Shown in pieces: positions 20,810 through 28,460 of a DNA stretch of 64,000 bases. Position numbers and translations under genes: made by a program. Location of the stretch: the NCBI RefSeq assembly GCF_002858935.1, contig NZ_PJRT01000010.1, positions 124,001 through 188,000 of the forward strand. The letters are read 5' to 3'. Positions within the stretch are counted from its first letter, which is position 1, and each line of letters begins with the position of its first letter. Source of the DNA: Pantoea endophytica (GTDB lineage: Bacteria; Pseudomonadota; Gammaproteobacteria; Enterobacterales; Enterobacteriaceae). The notes under the pieces were generated by a model. That model was not told the DNA's origin. It worked only from the letters and a program-made list of their open reading frames with translations, and ran no database searches.

Positions 20810-21457
20810 ATGGACACCCAATCCGACAAAGTTACGTTAACGCTGTTCTACGTGGGTAGCTTTGTGGTCTATTACCTTGTGACCATGCTGGTTACGCTGT
20901 TTCCCAATTACGGGATGCTGCGTACCAACGGCTTGCTGATGCCGGTGCTTTGCCTGGTGGAGTTTGCGGTGATTTATCCGCTGTACCGTTTTTACTGTCA
21001 GCGTCGCAGCGACATTCCGCTGGGCTTTGTGCGGCCGATGCAGGCGCTGCTGTTTATTGGTTTACTGTTTGCTTTGATGGTGGCGCAGACGCAGTTTCTG
21101 CAACCCGAAGGCTGGCTGATTGCGCAATCGCAGCAGGGACGCAGCTCGATGTTGATTCTGCTGCTCACCGCCGTGCTGCTGGCGCCGGTGTTTGAAGAAG
21201 TGCTGTTCCGGGGATTTTTACTGCAAGGTTTTCTGTTGTGGGCGCCGAGAAGCCGTTTTGCCTGCATGCTGCTCACCTCCCTGCTGTTCGCCGCGATGCA
21301 TACCCAATATGTGCACTGGGAAACGCTGGTTGCCTTAACGCTGTTTTCCATGCTGCTGTGCTACGCGCGCCTGCGCAGCAACAGCCTGGCGCTACCGATT
21401 TTCCTGCACACGCTGAACAATTTAATCGCTATCCTGCCCGCCTGGTATTTCGCTTAA
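20810..21457 (+). CDS. CPBP-family intramembrane metalloprotease
   Basis: 215 residues from the ATG at 20810, with about six to seven hydrophobic helices. The motifs of the CAAX protease/bacteriocin-processing (Abi) family are present: FEEVLFRGFLLQG (EExxxR), FAAMHTQYVHW (FxxxH) and LHTLNNLIA (HxxxN). Members act as membrane proteases, sometimes in bacteriocin self-immunity. The start is uncertain: in-frame ATGs at 20780 and 20708 exist and none has a strong ribosome site. It is divergent from the phosphodiesterase. Confidence 0.78.
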   Translation: MDTQSDKVTLTLFYVGSFVVYYLVTMLVTLFPNYGMLRTNGLLMPVLCLVEFAVIYPLYRFYCQRRSDIPLGFVRPMQALLFIGLLFALMVAQTQFLQPEGWLIAQSQQGRSSMLILLLTAVLLAPVFEEVLFRGFLLQGFLLWAPRSRFACMLLTSLLFAAMHTQYVHWETLVALTLFSMLLCYARLRSNSLALPIFLHTLNNLIAILPAWYFA

Positions 21458-21566
21458 TAAAAAAGATCACGTTTTATACGCATAAAAATTAGGCTAAAAA
21501 TTAAATTTACAATCATTACAGAGTTAAAATATTTCATTAAATCACCATTAAAGATGAGGTCAACGG

Positions 21567-22373
21567 ATGATATCTCTGAGTTCAGTTTTACACATTGAGA
21601 ATGAATTTGATTATAAGGTTCACTTTGCAGTTTATAACTATGAAGAACAGCCACTGGATGCTTTTGTTCGTAGTAAAGATGAATGGCAAGCATGGAACGA
21701 ATGGAGAGGACATAGAGATGACTTCAACAGAAAATACATCTTCAGTTTGATAAAGTTTTACCCTCAACAAGAACGGTGGTTATTTGGTGGCATCTATGAA
21801 GTATTAGAAAGAAACCAGGAAAAATATACTGTTAAACTGCTCGATTTGCACAAAGAATTTATAGGTCGACTTCTTATAAAATATCCGGGCCCAGGAGCTC
21901 GTGGACGATCTTTCTTGTTTGAAAATCACTACACAAAAATGCAAATATCTCAGATACTTGAAGAGCAATACTCAGGCGAGACATTCTGCGGCTTTGACAA
22001 AATCGAACATTCATTTGATAAAATCGAGCACATCATCAAAAACCAACGTTTAGATTGGAAAACCGCATTGCTAAACGTCAAAGGTGTCTATCTTATTGTA
22101 GATAAATCCAATGGAAAGAAATATGTTGGTTCCGCATATGGTGATTCAGGCATTTGGTCACGCTGGGAATGTTATGTTCACACCGGACATGGTTTGAATG
22201 AAGGACTCACGGAGATAATTTCTTTGGCTGGCATCGATTATGCCAGAAAGAACTTCCAATTTTCTTTATTGGAATTCTATTCAATGAGAACGGATGATCA
22301 GCTAATTATTGATAGAGAACAATTTTGGAAGCGCGTGCTATGCTCGAATAATTATGGTTATAATTTAAATTAG
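21567..22373 (+). CDS. GIY-YIG nuclease family protein
   Basis: 268 residues. The N-terminal 160 residues form an uncharacterised domain (WLFGGIYEVLE, FIGRLLIKYPGPGARGRSF). From about 170 the GIY-YIG nuclease core follows: GVYLIVDKSNGKKYVGSA, then the catalytic-type Arg in GIWSRWECY, the Glu in DREQFWKRVL and a final Asn in GYNLN. The DNA is clearly AT-richer than its surroundings, flanks included, and codon use differs, both pointing to transfer. A small tandem duplication (FDKIEH twice, near residues 145-158) is visible. GAGG lies 8 bp before the ATG, and a strong terminator follows. Function is unknown; DNA defence or repair are both possible. Confidence 0.82.
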   Translation: MISLSSVLHIENEFDYKVHFAVYNYEEQPLDAFVRSKDEWQAWNEWRGHRDDFNRKYIFSLIKFYPQQERWLFGGIYEVLERNQEKYTVKLLDLHKEFIGRLLIKYPGPGARGRSFLFENHYTKMQISQILEEQYSGETFCGFDKIEHSFDKIEHIIKNQRLDWKTALLNVKGVYLIVDKSNGKKYVGSAYGDSGIWSRWECYVHTGHGLNEGLTEIISLAGIDYARKNFQFSLLEFYSMRTDDQLIIDREQFWKRVLCSNNYGYNLN

Positions 22374-22393
22374 CTAACAGCTCTATCTCAAAT

Positions 22394-22427
22394 TTTACGG
22401 CGCTATCAACGCGCCGTAAATAATTTT
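22394..22427. terminator. terminator behind the GIY-YIG gene
   Basis: TTTACGGCGC / GCGCCGTAAA is a perfect 10-bp stem with a 7-base loop, followed by TAATTTTTT. It serves the nuclease gene and may also stop the convergent small gene that ends at 22433. Confidence 0.88.
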
Positions 22428-22432
22428 TTGCG

Positions 22433-22600
22433 CTACTCTTTTTCCGCTTCGAAATGGTTTTTGAACTGTTCGTAGATTGAAATCATGTTGGAAGCATCAC
22501 CGTGCAGCGGGCTCAGTTTTCCCGCGCGCACCAGTTCAATCACCAGTTGCAAGGCGGCTTGTTTTGGGCTGCTGGCTGGTTGGGCAATTTCGTTCGACAT
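22433..22600 (-). CDS. conserved-looking 55-residue protein
   Basis: It starts MSNEIAQPASSPKQAALQLV and continues ELVRAGKLSPLHGDASNM, ending in EQFKNHFEAEKE. It is soluble, helical, without signal or membrane segment. The frame has normal codon use and ends just before the strong terminator. GAGTTAAC before the ATG is a weak ribosome site. I do not recognise the family. Confidence 0.6.
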   Translation of the reverse strand: MSNEIAQPASSPKQAALQLVIELVRAGKLSPLHGDASNMISIYEQFKNHFEAEKE

Positions 22601-22718
22601 GTTAACTCACTCATCGTTTTTATCAGGGCCGCATAGTTTAGCCCAGATTGAGCTACGGTTGCGCACTGCGATGCGTATAATCTTGCGAGCCGGACAAGAA
22701 AGCCGCTCAGGGTGATAA

Positions 22719-22745
22719 TTGACTCTCAACGCGTTTAGCTATACT
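22719..22745 (+). promoter_or_regulatory. candidate sigma-70 promoter
   Basis: TTGACT (22719..22724) and TATACT (22740..22745) are good -35 and -10 boxes, though the 15-bp spacer is short. It would transcribe the small exported protein at 22813. Confidence 0.45.
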
Positions 22746-22812
22746 GGATCAAAAAAGGGAACGACCAGCCACACATTCCGTACCAGCGAGAAGGTGTTAA
22801 AGGAGTCTGATT

Positions 22813-22983
22813 ATGCTGATTGGTTTTGTTTTATTAGTGAGCGCATGTGGGCATGATGCCTGTGATGCCTTACCGGTTTCGGAGCGTATCTATCCGACCA
22901 AAGTGGCCTGTGAGCAGATGGCCGATCGCATCCATAAAGTGCGGCCAAATGTGGTCTTACTTTGTGGCGAAGTGCACCGTTAA
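22813..22983 (+). CDS. small Cys-rich protein, DUF1482/YebW-like
   Basis: 56 residues: MLIGFVLLVSACGHDACDAL, then PVSERIYPTKVACEQMADR and VVLLCGEVHR. The hydrophobic start may be a signal or anchor, and four cysteines could form disulfides. The size and the pattern resemble the DUF1482 family (E. coli YebW), but I am not certain. AAAGGAGTCTGATT before the ATG is a strong ribosome site. Confidence 0.65.
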   Translation: MLIGFVLLVSACGHDACDALPVSERIYPTKVACEQMADRIHKVRPNVVLLCGEVHR

Positions 22984-23094
22984 TTCGGTGCCAGCTTGAA
23001 TAAAGTTGCGCAAATAGTAGCCAAACGGCATTGCAAGAATGGGTTGTAGCGTTCAAAATATAAGCTGCTTTTCACTATCATCGTTGTGAATCCA

Positions 23095-23328
23095 ATGAAA
23101 ACATCTCGCCCCCGTCGTCCAAACGGACGCTGGGTTTATTACATTTTGTATGATGGCATTCTCTGGCCCTGCCCCGTACGTTGGGAATGGGAAAGCGGCT
23201 TCGGCGGCTGGCTGCCATTCTATTTCTCGCCCACTTTTGAGTTCGTGGCGGGCGATCCACGCAAGGCGTATCGCATTGCGCGCAGCAGTGCGCGTAACGT
23301 ACGCCAGACAGACGGTGAGTTCGCCTGA
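23095..23328 (+). CDS. small basic/aromatic protein of unknown function
   Basis: 77 residues from the ATG at 23095 (a GTG at 23086 is an alternative). It is rich in Trp, Tyr, Phe and Arg: GRWVYYILYDGILWPCP, RWEWESGFGGWLPFYFSP. Codon usage is like that of the surrounding genes. No clear ribosome site is seen, so the start is uncertain. I do not recognise it. Confidence 0.5.
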   Translation: MKTSRPRRPNGRWVYYILYDGILWPCPVRWEWESGFGGWLPFYFSPTFEFVAGDPRKAYRIARSSARNVRQTDGEFA

Positions 23329-23332
23329 TTGA

Positions 23333-23446
23333 TTAGCCAATCTGCCATGGGAACCATGACGCCGTGAGCAGGTAGTGCAGTAACTCCAGCACCAAAATCA
23401 CCATCACCAATACGCCAAGCTTGTGGCTGCTGATCCACTCTTTCAT
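23333..23446 (-). CDS. 37-residue membrane micropeptide
   Basis: MKEWISSHKLGVLVMVILVL is followed by ELLHYLLTASWFPWQIG: one transmembrane helix with an aromatic end. Its ATG overlaps the stop codon of the YniD-like gene (ATGA), so translation is probably coupled. I know no E. coli partner of this kind behind yniD. Confidence 0.6.
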   Translation of the reverse strand: MKEWISSHKLGVLVMVILVLELLHYLLTASWFPWQIG

Positions 23447-23550
23447 CCCCATATCATCGCCGCCCAGCGAATCAGCATCAGCGCCCCGCAGATGCACAAC
23501 AGCACCACGATCATTTTCCAGTGTTTGGTTGCAGCCAGTTTTTTTGCCAC
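23443..23550 (-). CDS. yniD: YniD-like 35-residue membrane peptide
   Basis: The peptide contains KHWKMIVVLLCICGALMLIR and ends RWAAMIWG, very similar to E. coli YniD as I remember it. It has a single transmembrane helix. The start is a GTG at 23550 just behind GGAGGATGC; no other start fits. It is followed, with an ATGA overlap, by a second tiny membrane peptide. The function of YniD is unknown. Confidence 0.7.
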   Translation of the reverse strand: MAKKLAATKHWKMIVVLLCICGALMLIRWAAMIWG

Positions 23551-23629
23551 GCATCCTCCAGACGACAGAAAGCAACGATGCGCCCTAAGGCGCACCGTTG
23601 ATTCTAACGCTGGTCACCCATTTGGGCGA

Positions 23630-24058
23630 TTATTTATTCAGCGTGTAGTCGAGCGTGATTTCAGCATTCAGTACCTGAGAAACCGGGCAGCCCGCTTTGG
23701 CTTTCTGGATGATCTCATCAAACTTCGCGTCATCAATGCCCGGTAAGACGATGGCGCTGGTCAGCGCGATTTTGGTGATGGCAAAACCGTCGCCCTTTTT
23801 ATCCAGCGACACATCCGCGGTGGTATCAATGCTTGTTGGCGGATGCCCTTCATTGCCCAACATCAATGACAACGCCATTGAGAAGCAAGCGGCGTGCGCA
23901 GCACCAATCAGTTCTTCCGGGTTAGTGCCCTTCTGGCCTTCAAAACGGGTATTGAAACCGTACGGTTGATTGCTCAACACGCCGCTTTCGGTACTTACCG
24001 TACCTTTGCCTTTAATGTCGCCTTCCCAATGGGCCGATCCTTTCTTATGAATGGTCAT
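23630..24058 (-). CDS. osmC: OsmC-type peroxiredoxin
   Basis: 142 residues, the OsmC length. It reduces organic hydroperoxides with two cysteines, here in AAHAACFSMALSLML and AKAGCPVSQVLNAEITLDY. The start MTIHKKGSAHWEGDIKGKG is typical of OsmC rather than Ohr. In E. coli osmC is induced by osmotic stress and RpoS. It stands as a single gene. Confidence 0.92.
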   Translation of the reverse strand: MTIHKKGSAHWEGDIKGKGTVSTESGVLSNQPYGFNTRFEGQKGTNPEELIGAAHAACFSMALSLMLGNEGHPPTSIDTTADVSLDKKGDGFAITKIALTSAIVLPGIDDAKFDEIIQKAKAGCPVSQVLNAEITLDYTLNK

Positions 24059-24120
24059 GTCATTCCTCCTGTTGTGTTCGACAGCTATTGAGTATAGACA
24101 ACATGACTCATTCTGCTGGA

Positions 24121-25311
24121 TTAGCTCACCGCGCGTGGACGCGCCGGACTCAAGCCCGCCTCGCTCAACAGCGCGTTAGCCTGCACCAGCGAAGCCTGCG
24201 TAATCTCTTTGATCGATTTCGCGCCGGTCAGCGTCATCGCCACTTTCATCTCTTTCTCAATCAGGTTGAGCAGATTTTCAACGCCGCGCTGACCGTGCGT
24301 TGCCAGCGCATAGACAAACGCGCGTCCCAGCAGCACGCTGTCGGCACCGAGGGCGATCATCCGCACCACATCCAACCCGCTGCGAATCCCGCTGTCGGCG
24401 AGAAGGGTAATATCGCCTTTCACCGCATCGGCAATTGCCGGCAACGCGCGCGCCGACGACAGCACGCCGTCCAGCTGACGCCCGCCGTGATTCGACACCA
24501 CAATGCCATCGGCACCAAATCGCACCGCATCGCGCGCATCTTCCGCGTCGAGAATGCCTTTAATCACCATCGGGCCATCCCAGAATTCACGAATCCACTC
24601 CAGATCTTTCCAGGAAATCGACGGATCGAAATTGTTCGCCAGCCAGCCGATGTAATCTTCCAGCCCGGTCGGTTTACCAAGATAAGTGGAGATGTTGCCG
24701 AGATCGTGCGGACGGCCATGTAAACCGACATCCCACGCCCATTGCGGATGGGTTGCCGCCTGCCAGTAACGACGCAGCGGCGCATTGGGGCCGCTCATGC
24801 CGGAGTGCGCATCACGGTAACGTGCGCCCGGCGTCGGCATATCGACAGTGAACACCAGCGTGGTACAGCCGGCGGCTTTGGCGCGCTCCAGCGCGTTGCG
24901 CATAAAGCCGCGATCGCGCAGCACATAGAGCTGGAACCACATCGGACGATTTATGGCCGGCGCCACTTCTTCAATGGGGCAAACCGACACGGTTGAGAGC
25001 GTAAACGGAATGCCTTTCAGCGCCGCCGCGCGCGCCGCCTGCACTTCACCGCGTCGCGCATACATGCCACACAAGCCGACCGGCGCAAGCGCCACCGGCA
25101 TCGACAGGGTTTCGTTGAACAGCTTCGTTTCGAGGCTCAACGCCGACATGTTTTTCAGCACGCGCTGGCGCAGCGCCACGTCGGAGAGATCGGCGACATT
25201 GCGCTTCAGCGTGTGCTCGGCGTAAGCGCCGCCATCCAGATAGTGAAACAAGAACGGTGGCAAGATGCGTTGCGCCGCGGCGCGATAGTCACTGGCAGCA
25301 GAAATGATCAT
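24121..25311 (-). CDS. lldD: FMN-dependent L-lactate dehydrogenase
   Basis: 396 residues. It oxidises L-lactate to pyruvate at the inner membrane and feeds electrons to quinone. The FMN-binding alpha-hydroxyacid dehydrogenase motifs are intact: [27 protein letters not shown], and the active-site signature [11 protein letters not shown]. It overlaps lldR by 4 bp (ATGA). In E. coli the operon is lldP-lldR-lldD; here the permease gene is missing. Confidence 0.95.
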   Translation of the reverse strand: MIISAASDYRAAAQRILPPFLFHYLDGGAYAEHTLKRNVADLSDVALRQRVLKNMSALSLETKLFNETLSMPVALAPVGLCGMYARRGEVQAARAAALKGIPFTLSTVSVCPIEEVAPAINRPMWFQLYVLRDRGFMRNALERAKAAGCTTLVFTVDMPTPGARYRDAHSGMSGPNAPLRRYWQAATHPQWAWDVGLHGRPHDLGNISTYLGKPTGLEDYIGWLANNFDPSISWKDLEWIREFWDGPMVIKGILDAEDARDAVRFGADGIVVSNHGGRQLDGVLSSARALPAIADAVKGDITLLADSGIRSGLDVVRMIALGADSVLLGRAFVYALATHGQRGVENLLNLIEKEMKVAMTLTGAKSIKEITQASLVQANALLSEAGLSPARPRAVS

Positions 25312-26075
25312 CCGTTATTTTCCTTGTGCTGAGGTTGGTGGCCCGGCAGACGCGTAATACGCGCCTGGCGCGCCTCATCTTCATGCAGGGTTTTCATAGT
25401 GGTGTGAACAAAGCCGAGATGATCCATCGCAGCCTGGCGCGCCGTTTCCGCATCACCGGCCATCACCGCATCAAACATCGCCTGATGCTGTTCGTTAAGA
25501 CGATTAAAAATCACCGGATGGGTATACATGCGCTGACGGCTGTGCAGCACCGAGGATTGCAACAGATCGAAAAAGCCGCGCATGGTCTGCAGCAGCACTA
25601 CGTTGTGCGAGGCTTCGGCGATGGCGAGATGAAAACGCAGATCGGCCTGCGCCGCGAGATCGGCATCGTCGCTCTGCTTAATCTTCAGCAGCGCATCAAA
25701 GGCGTAAGCCAGCCGCTCTTTATCGGCTTCGGTGGCGCGCAACGCCGCGTGCCATGCCGTGCTGGCCTCTATTGCGTGACGCGCTTCAAGGATGTCGTAG
25801 CGATAATCGGGATCTTCAGCCAGCAGTTGGCGAATCGGCTCTACGATGCGCTGTTCCGACCACGGTTGCTGCGGCTGACGTAGCCAGGTGCCTCCACCGC
25901 GTTTACTGATCAACACGCCGCTGCTGATCAGTTGCTGGATCGCCTCGCGCAGTGACGATCGCGATGAACCGAACTCGGCCGCCAGCGCGCGTTCGGACGG
26001 CAGCCGCATGCCCGGCTCCAGCTGATGCTCGGTAATCCAGGCGCAGAGCCGCGCCCGCAGCGTATTTTCGGTCAT
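25308..26075 (-). CDS. lldR: LldR, GntR/FadR-type regulator of L-lactate use
   Basis: 255 residues. The N-terminal winged helix ([20 protein letters not shown]) is of the FadR subfamily; the C-terminal FCD domain has the metal-ligand-type His positions ([25 protein letters not shown]). The partner lldD downstream and the paired TTGGTAGGACCAA sites upstream, matching the LldR-type operator, make the assignment firm. The ATG at 26075 follows CAGGATAATGCG. Confidence 0.92.
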   Translation of the reverse strand: MTENTLRARLCAWITEHQLEPGMRLPSERALAAEFGSSRSSLREAIQQLISSGVLISKRGGGTWLRQPQQPWSEQRIVEPIRQLLAEDPDYRYDILEARHAIEASTAWHAALRATEADKERLAYAFDALLKIKQSDDADLAAQADLRFHLAIAEASHNVVLLQTMRGFFDLLQSSVLHSRQRMYTHPVIFNRLNEQHQAMFDAVMAGDAETARQAAMDHLGFVHTTMKTLHEDEARQARITRLPGHQPQHKENNG

Positions 26076-26099
26076 CGCATTATCCTGAGAAAGGCCCCA

Positions 26100-26140
26100 C
26101 CGCCCTGCTGCATTGGTAGGACCAAAATGCAGCAGGGCGG
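26100..26140. promoter_or_regulatory. LldR-type operator O1 inside a long perfect palindrome
   Basis: TTGGTAGGACCAA (26113..26125) is an LldR-type operator. It forms the centre of perfect 15-bp arms CCGCCCTGCTGCATT / AATGCAGCAGGGCGG. It starts 25 bp before the lldR start codon, so the transcript leader could also fold into a strong GC-rich hairpin. Confidence 0.8.
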
Positions 26141-26238
26141 GCTTGATGGAGGAGAATGGTTAATGCTTTGTTATTTCGATGCAACGAAACAGGCGGGATT
26201 TTTCATGTTATGTGACGAGGCGGCCACATTTGAATCTT

Positions 26239-26251
26239 TTGGTAGGACCAA
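26239..26251. promoter_or_regulatory. LldR-type operator O2
   Basis: An identical copy of TTGGTAGGACCAA, centre 126 bp from that of O1 (about 12 turns of DNA). It abuts the stop codon of the CynX-like gene. Two spaced operators fit the looping control described for lldPRD in E. coli; the lldRD promoter should lie between them. Confidence 0.8.
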
Positions 26252-27424
26252 TTACGCCACAGTCCGGCCAAAGGCCCGACCATAACTGCGCGGATGAAAG
26301 CGCAGGTTCAGCAAAATCAGCCCGACCGTCACCGCCGCCTGCATCAGCCAGACGCTGGAAAAACTGTGGGTTAATGCCTGCAGCTGACCGGCGATAAACG
26401 GCATGCAGCCGGCGATGATAAAGCCCGCGCCCTGCATAAACGCCACCAGCCGTGCACCGGCCTGCGGATGCGGCAGGTGATCAAGCGCCAGCACCATCGC
26501 CAGCGGGAACGCCGCGCCCAGTCCAAATCCGGCAATCGCCGCCCACAGCCACGGCGCGAACAGCGGGGCAAACAGAAAGCCGCTCATGCCGATCAGCTGA
26601 CAAACCAGGCTGATAATCAGCTGCGGACGCCGATCCGCCTTACGCGCCAGCAGCGGCATCAATAGCGCGCCCGCAACCTGACAGAGAATCATTGCGCCGA
26701 GCAGCGATCCGCCGGCTTGCGCCGACCAGCCAAGATGATGATAGGCATCCGGTAGCCACGCAACACAGGTAGCGTAACCACCGTTCACCAGTCCAAAACT
26801 GATTGCCAGCGTCCAGGCGCGCGGCGTGCGCCACAGCGACGGCAGCGCAACCTTTTCCGTACTGGCGGCGGTTGGCACCCGCACATATAACCACAATCCA
26901 ATCGCCAGCAGCACCGGCAGCGCCCAGCCGCTCAGCGCCAGCGGCTCGCCCAAATGATCGCTGAGCCACGGCGATAACGCCGCCCCCAAACCGCCGCCGC
27001 CCATCAGCGCACCGGCCCACAATCCGGTGACCGGCGCGCTGCGCTGCGCAAAGCGCTGACGAATCAGGCCCGGCATCGCCATCTGTACCACGCCCACGCC
27101 AAGGCCGCCAAACAGCGCGCTGACCACCAGCCAACTGCCGTCGTGGATCACGCCACGCGCCGCCAGCGCCAGCAGCAGCAGCGTCAATCCGGCCAGCAGC
27201 AAGCGTTGCAGCGGCACGCGCTGCATCAGCGAAGCGCTCAGTAGCGCGACCGCGCCCATCATCACCATCGGTACCGCAGGCAGCAGCGAAGCCGCCAGTG
27301 AAGAGAGTCCCATCGTCTGCCGAAGCTGGCCGAGTAATGGACTAAGAGAAGTGAGTAACGGTCGCATATTCAGCCCAGCCAATACCAAAGCGGCGAGCGT
27401 TAATCCGTTGAAATGTCGATTCAT
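26252..27424 (-). CDS. CynX/NimT-family MFS transporter
   Basis: 390 residues from the ATG at 27424 with about 12 membrane helices. The N-terminus (LAGLNMRPLLTSLSPLL) and GFGLGAAFPLAMVLALDH are typical of the cyanate/2-nitroimidazole transporter group, whose members import or export small anions. It diverges from a LysR regulator gene 87 bp away, a usual arrangement for control by that regulator. Its stop codon abuts the upstream LldR operator. Substrate unknown. Confidence 0.82.
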   Translation of the reverse strand: MNRHFNGLTLAALVLAGLNMRPLLTSLSPLLGQLRQTMGLSSLAASLLPAVPMVMMGAVALLSASLMQRVPLQRLLLAGLTLLLLALAARGVIHDGSWLVVSALFGGLGVGVVQMAMPGLIRQRFAQRSAPVTGLWAGALMGGGGLGAALSPWLSDHLGEPLALSGWALPVLLAIGLWLYVRVPTAASTEKVALPSLWRTPRAWTLAISFGLVNGGYATCVAWLPDAYHHLGWSAQAGGSLLGAMILCQVAGALLMPLLARKADRRPQLIISLVCQLIGMSGFLFAPLFAPWLWAAIAGFGLGAAFPLAMVLALDHLPHPQAGARLVAFMQGAGFIIAGCMPFIAGQLQALTHSFSSVWLMQAAVTVGLILLNLRFHPRSYGRAFGRTVA

Positions 27425-27511
27425 ACACAATCCAGCTGCAAAGAGGTTGTCAGCATCGCAGCAGTCGTTACTATTTGGAAATGAAATAACACCATAACGA
27501 CCAGTGGAAAA

Positions 27512-28372
27512 ATGAATCGTCAGCCGATGTTTACCCCGCAGCAACTGCTGAGTTTTGTCGCGGTGTGCGAAACCGCCAGCTTCACCCGCGCCGCCGATCG
27601 CGTGCATCTGTCGCAATCCACCGTGAGCCAGCAGGTGCGTCGGCTGGAAGAGATGATCGGTAAACCGCTGCTACAGCGCACATCGCATCAGGTGGCGCTC
27701 ACCGAAGAGGGCGAGAAGCTGCTGGGCTATGCGCGCCGCATCATCGCGCTAAACGGCGAAGCGCACGACGTGCTGAGCGATAAATGGCGCGACGGCGTGC
27801 TGCGCCTTGGCGTGCCGGAAGATTTCGCCGCGCCGACCGCCGGTTTGCTGGCGGAGTTCAGCCGCGATCATCCGCAACTGCGCCTTGATGTGATGAGCGG
27901 CATGTATGTCGATTTGCATCGCGCCTGGCAGCGTGAGGAGCTGGATATCATGCTGATCAAACAGCCGGGCGGTGAACGTCCGCTGGCTGCGCGCCCCGAG
28001 CCGCTACTGTGGCTGGACAGCGCCGCACATCCCTGCTTTGAGCAAACGCCGGTGCCGCTGGTGGTGTTCCCGCAGCTCGGTTTGTATCGCGAAGAGATGG
28101 CGCAGACGCTGGATAGCCTCGGCCGCAGCTGGCGCATCAGCTACAGTAGCGCCAGTTTAGTGGCGCTCGCCAGCGCCAGCGCCGCCGGATTGGGCTTAAC
28201 GCTGCTGCCCGCCAGCTGCCGCTTGCCTGAGCATCGCGTATTAGGGGAAGCCGCTGGTTTACCCACCATCAACCATTTTGAACTGGCGCTATTTTGCCGT
28301 GCGCCGCAGGACGAACTGCAGCAGGCGCTGGCCGCCGCGCTGGTGACCTTTTGTCAGCTGCAGTGGCAGTGA
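27512..28372 (+). CDS. LysR-family transcriptional regulator
   Basis: 286 residues. The N-terminal helix-turn-helix (FVAVCETASFTRAADRVHLS, QSTVSQQVRRLEEMIGKPL) is typical LysR; the C-terminal two-lobed effector domain follows (GVLRLGVPEDFAAPTAGLLA). It is divergent from the CynX-like gene and upstream of the amidohydrolase gene, so it probably controls one or both. The ligand cannot be told. Confidence 0.88.
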   Translation: MNRQPMFTPQQLLSFVAVCETASFTRAADRVHLSQSTVSQQVRRLEEMIGKPLLQRTSHQVALTEEGEKLLGYARRIIALNGEAHDVLSDKWRDGVLRLGVPEDFAAPTAGLLAEFSRDHPQLRLDVMSGMYVDLHRAWQREELDIMLIKQPGGERPLAARPEPLLWLDSAAHPCFEQTPVPLVVFPQLGLYREEMAQTLDSLGRSWRISYSSASLVALASASAAGLGLTLLPASCRLPEHRVLGEAAGLPTINHFELALFCRAPQDELQQALAAALVTFCQLQWQ

Positions 28373-28460
28373 TTTTTCCACTGCTAACCAGTGGCAAATA
28401 TCGCAGCGCGCTGCGTTGAGTTTTGCCAGATTAAGCGTTTCTCATTTGATGGAACCGCTG

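Noticed and set aside
26162..26285. 40-codon frame on the plus strand with a strong GGAGGAG upstream, between the LldR operators
   Set aside because: It runs antisense into the CynX-like gene and through operator O2; the apparent ribosome site is likely chance in the promoter region. Not impossible, but unsupported.
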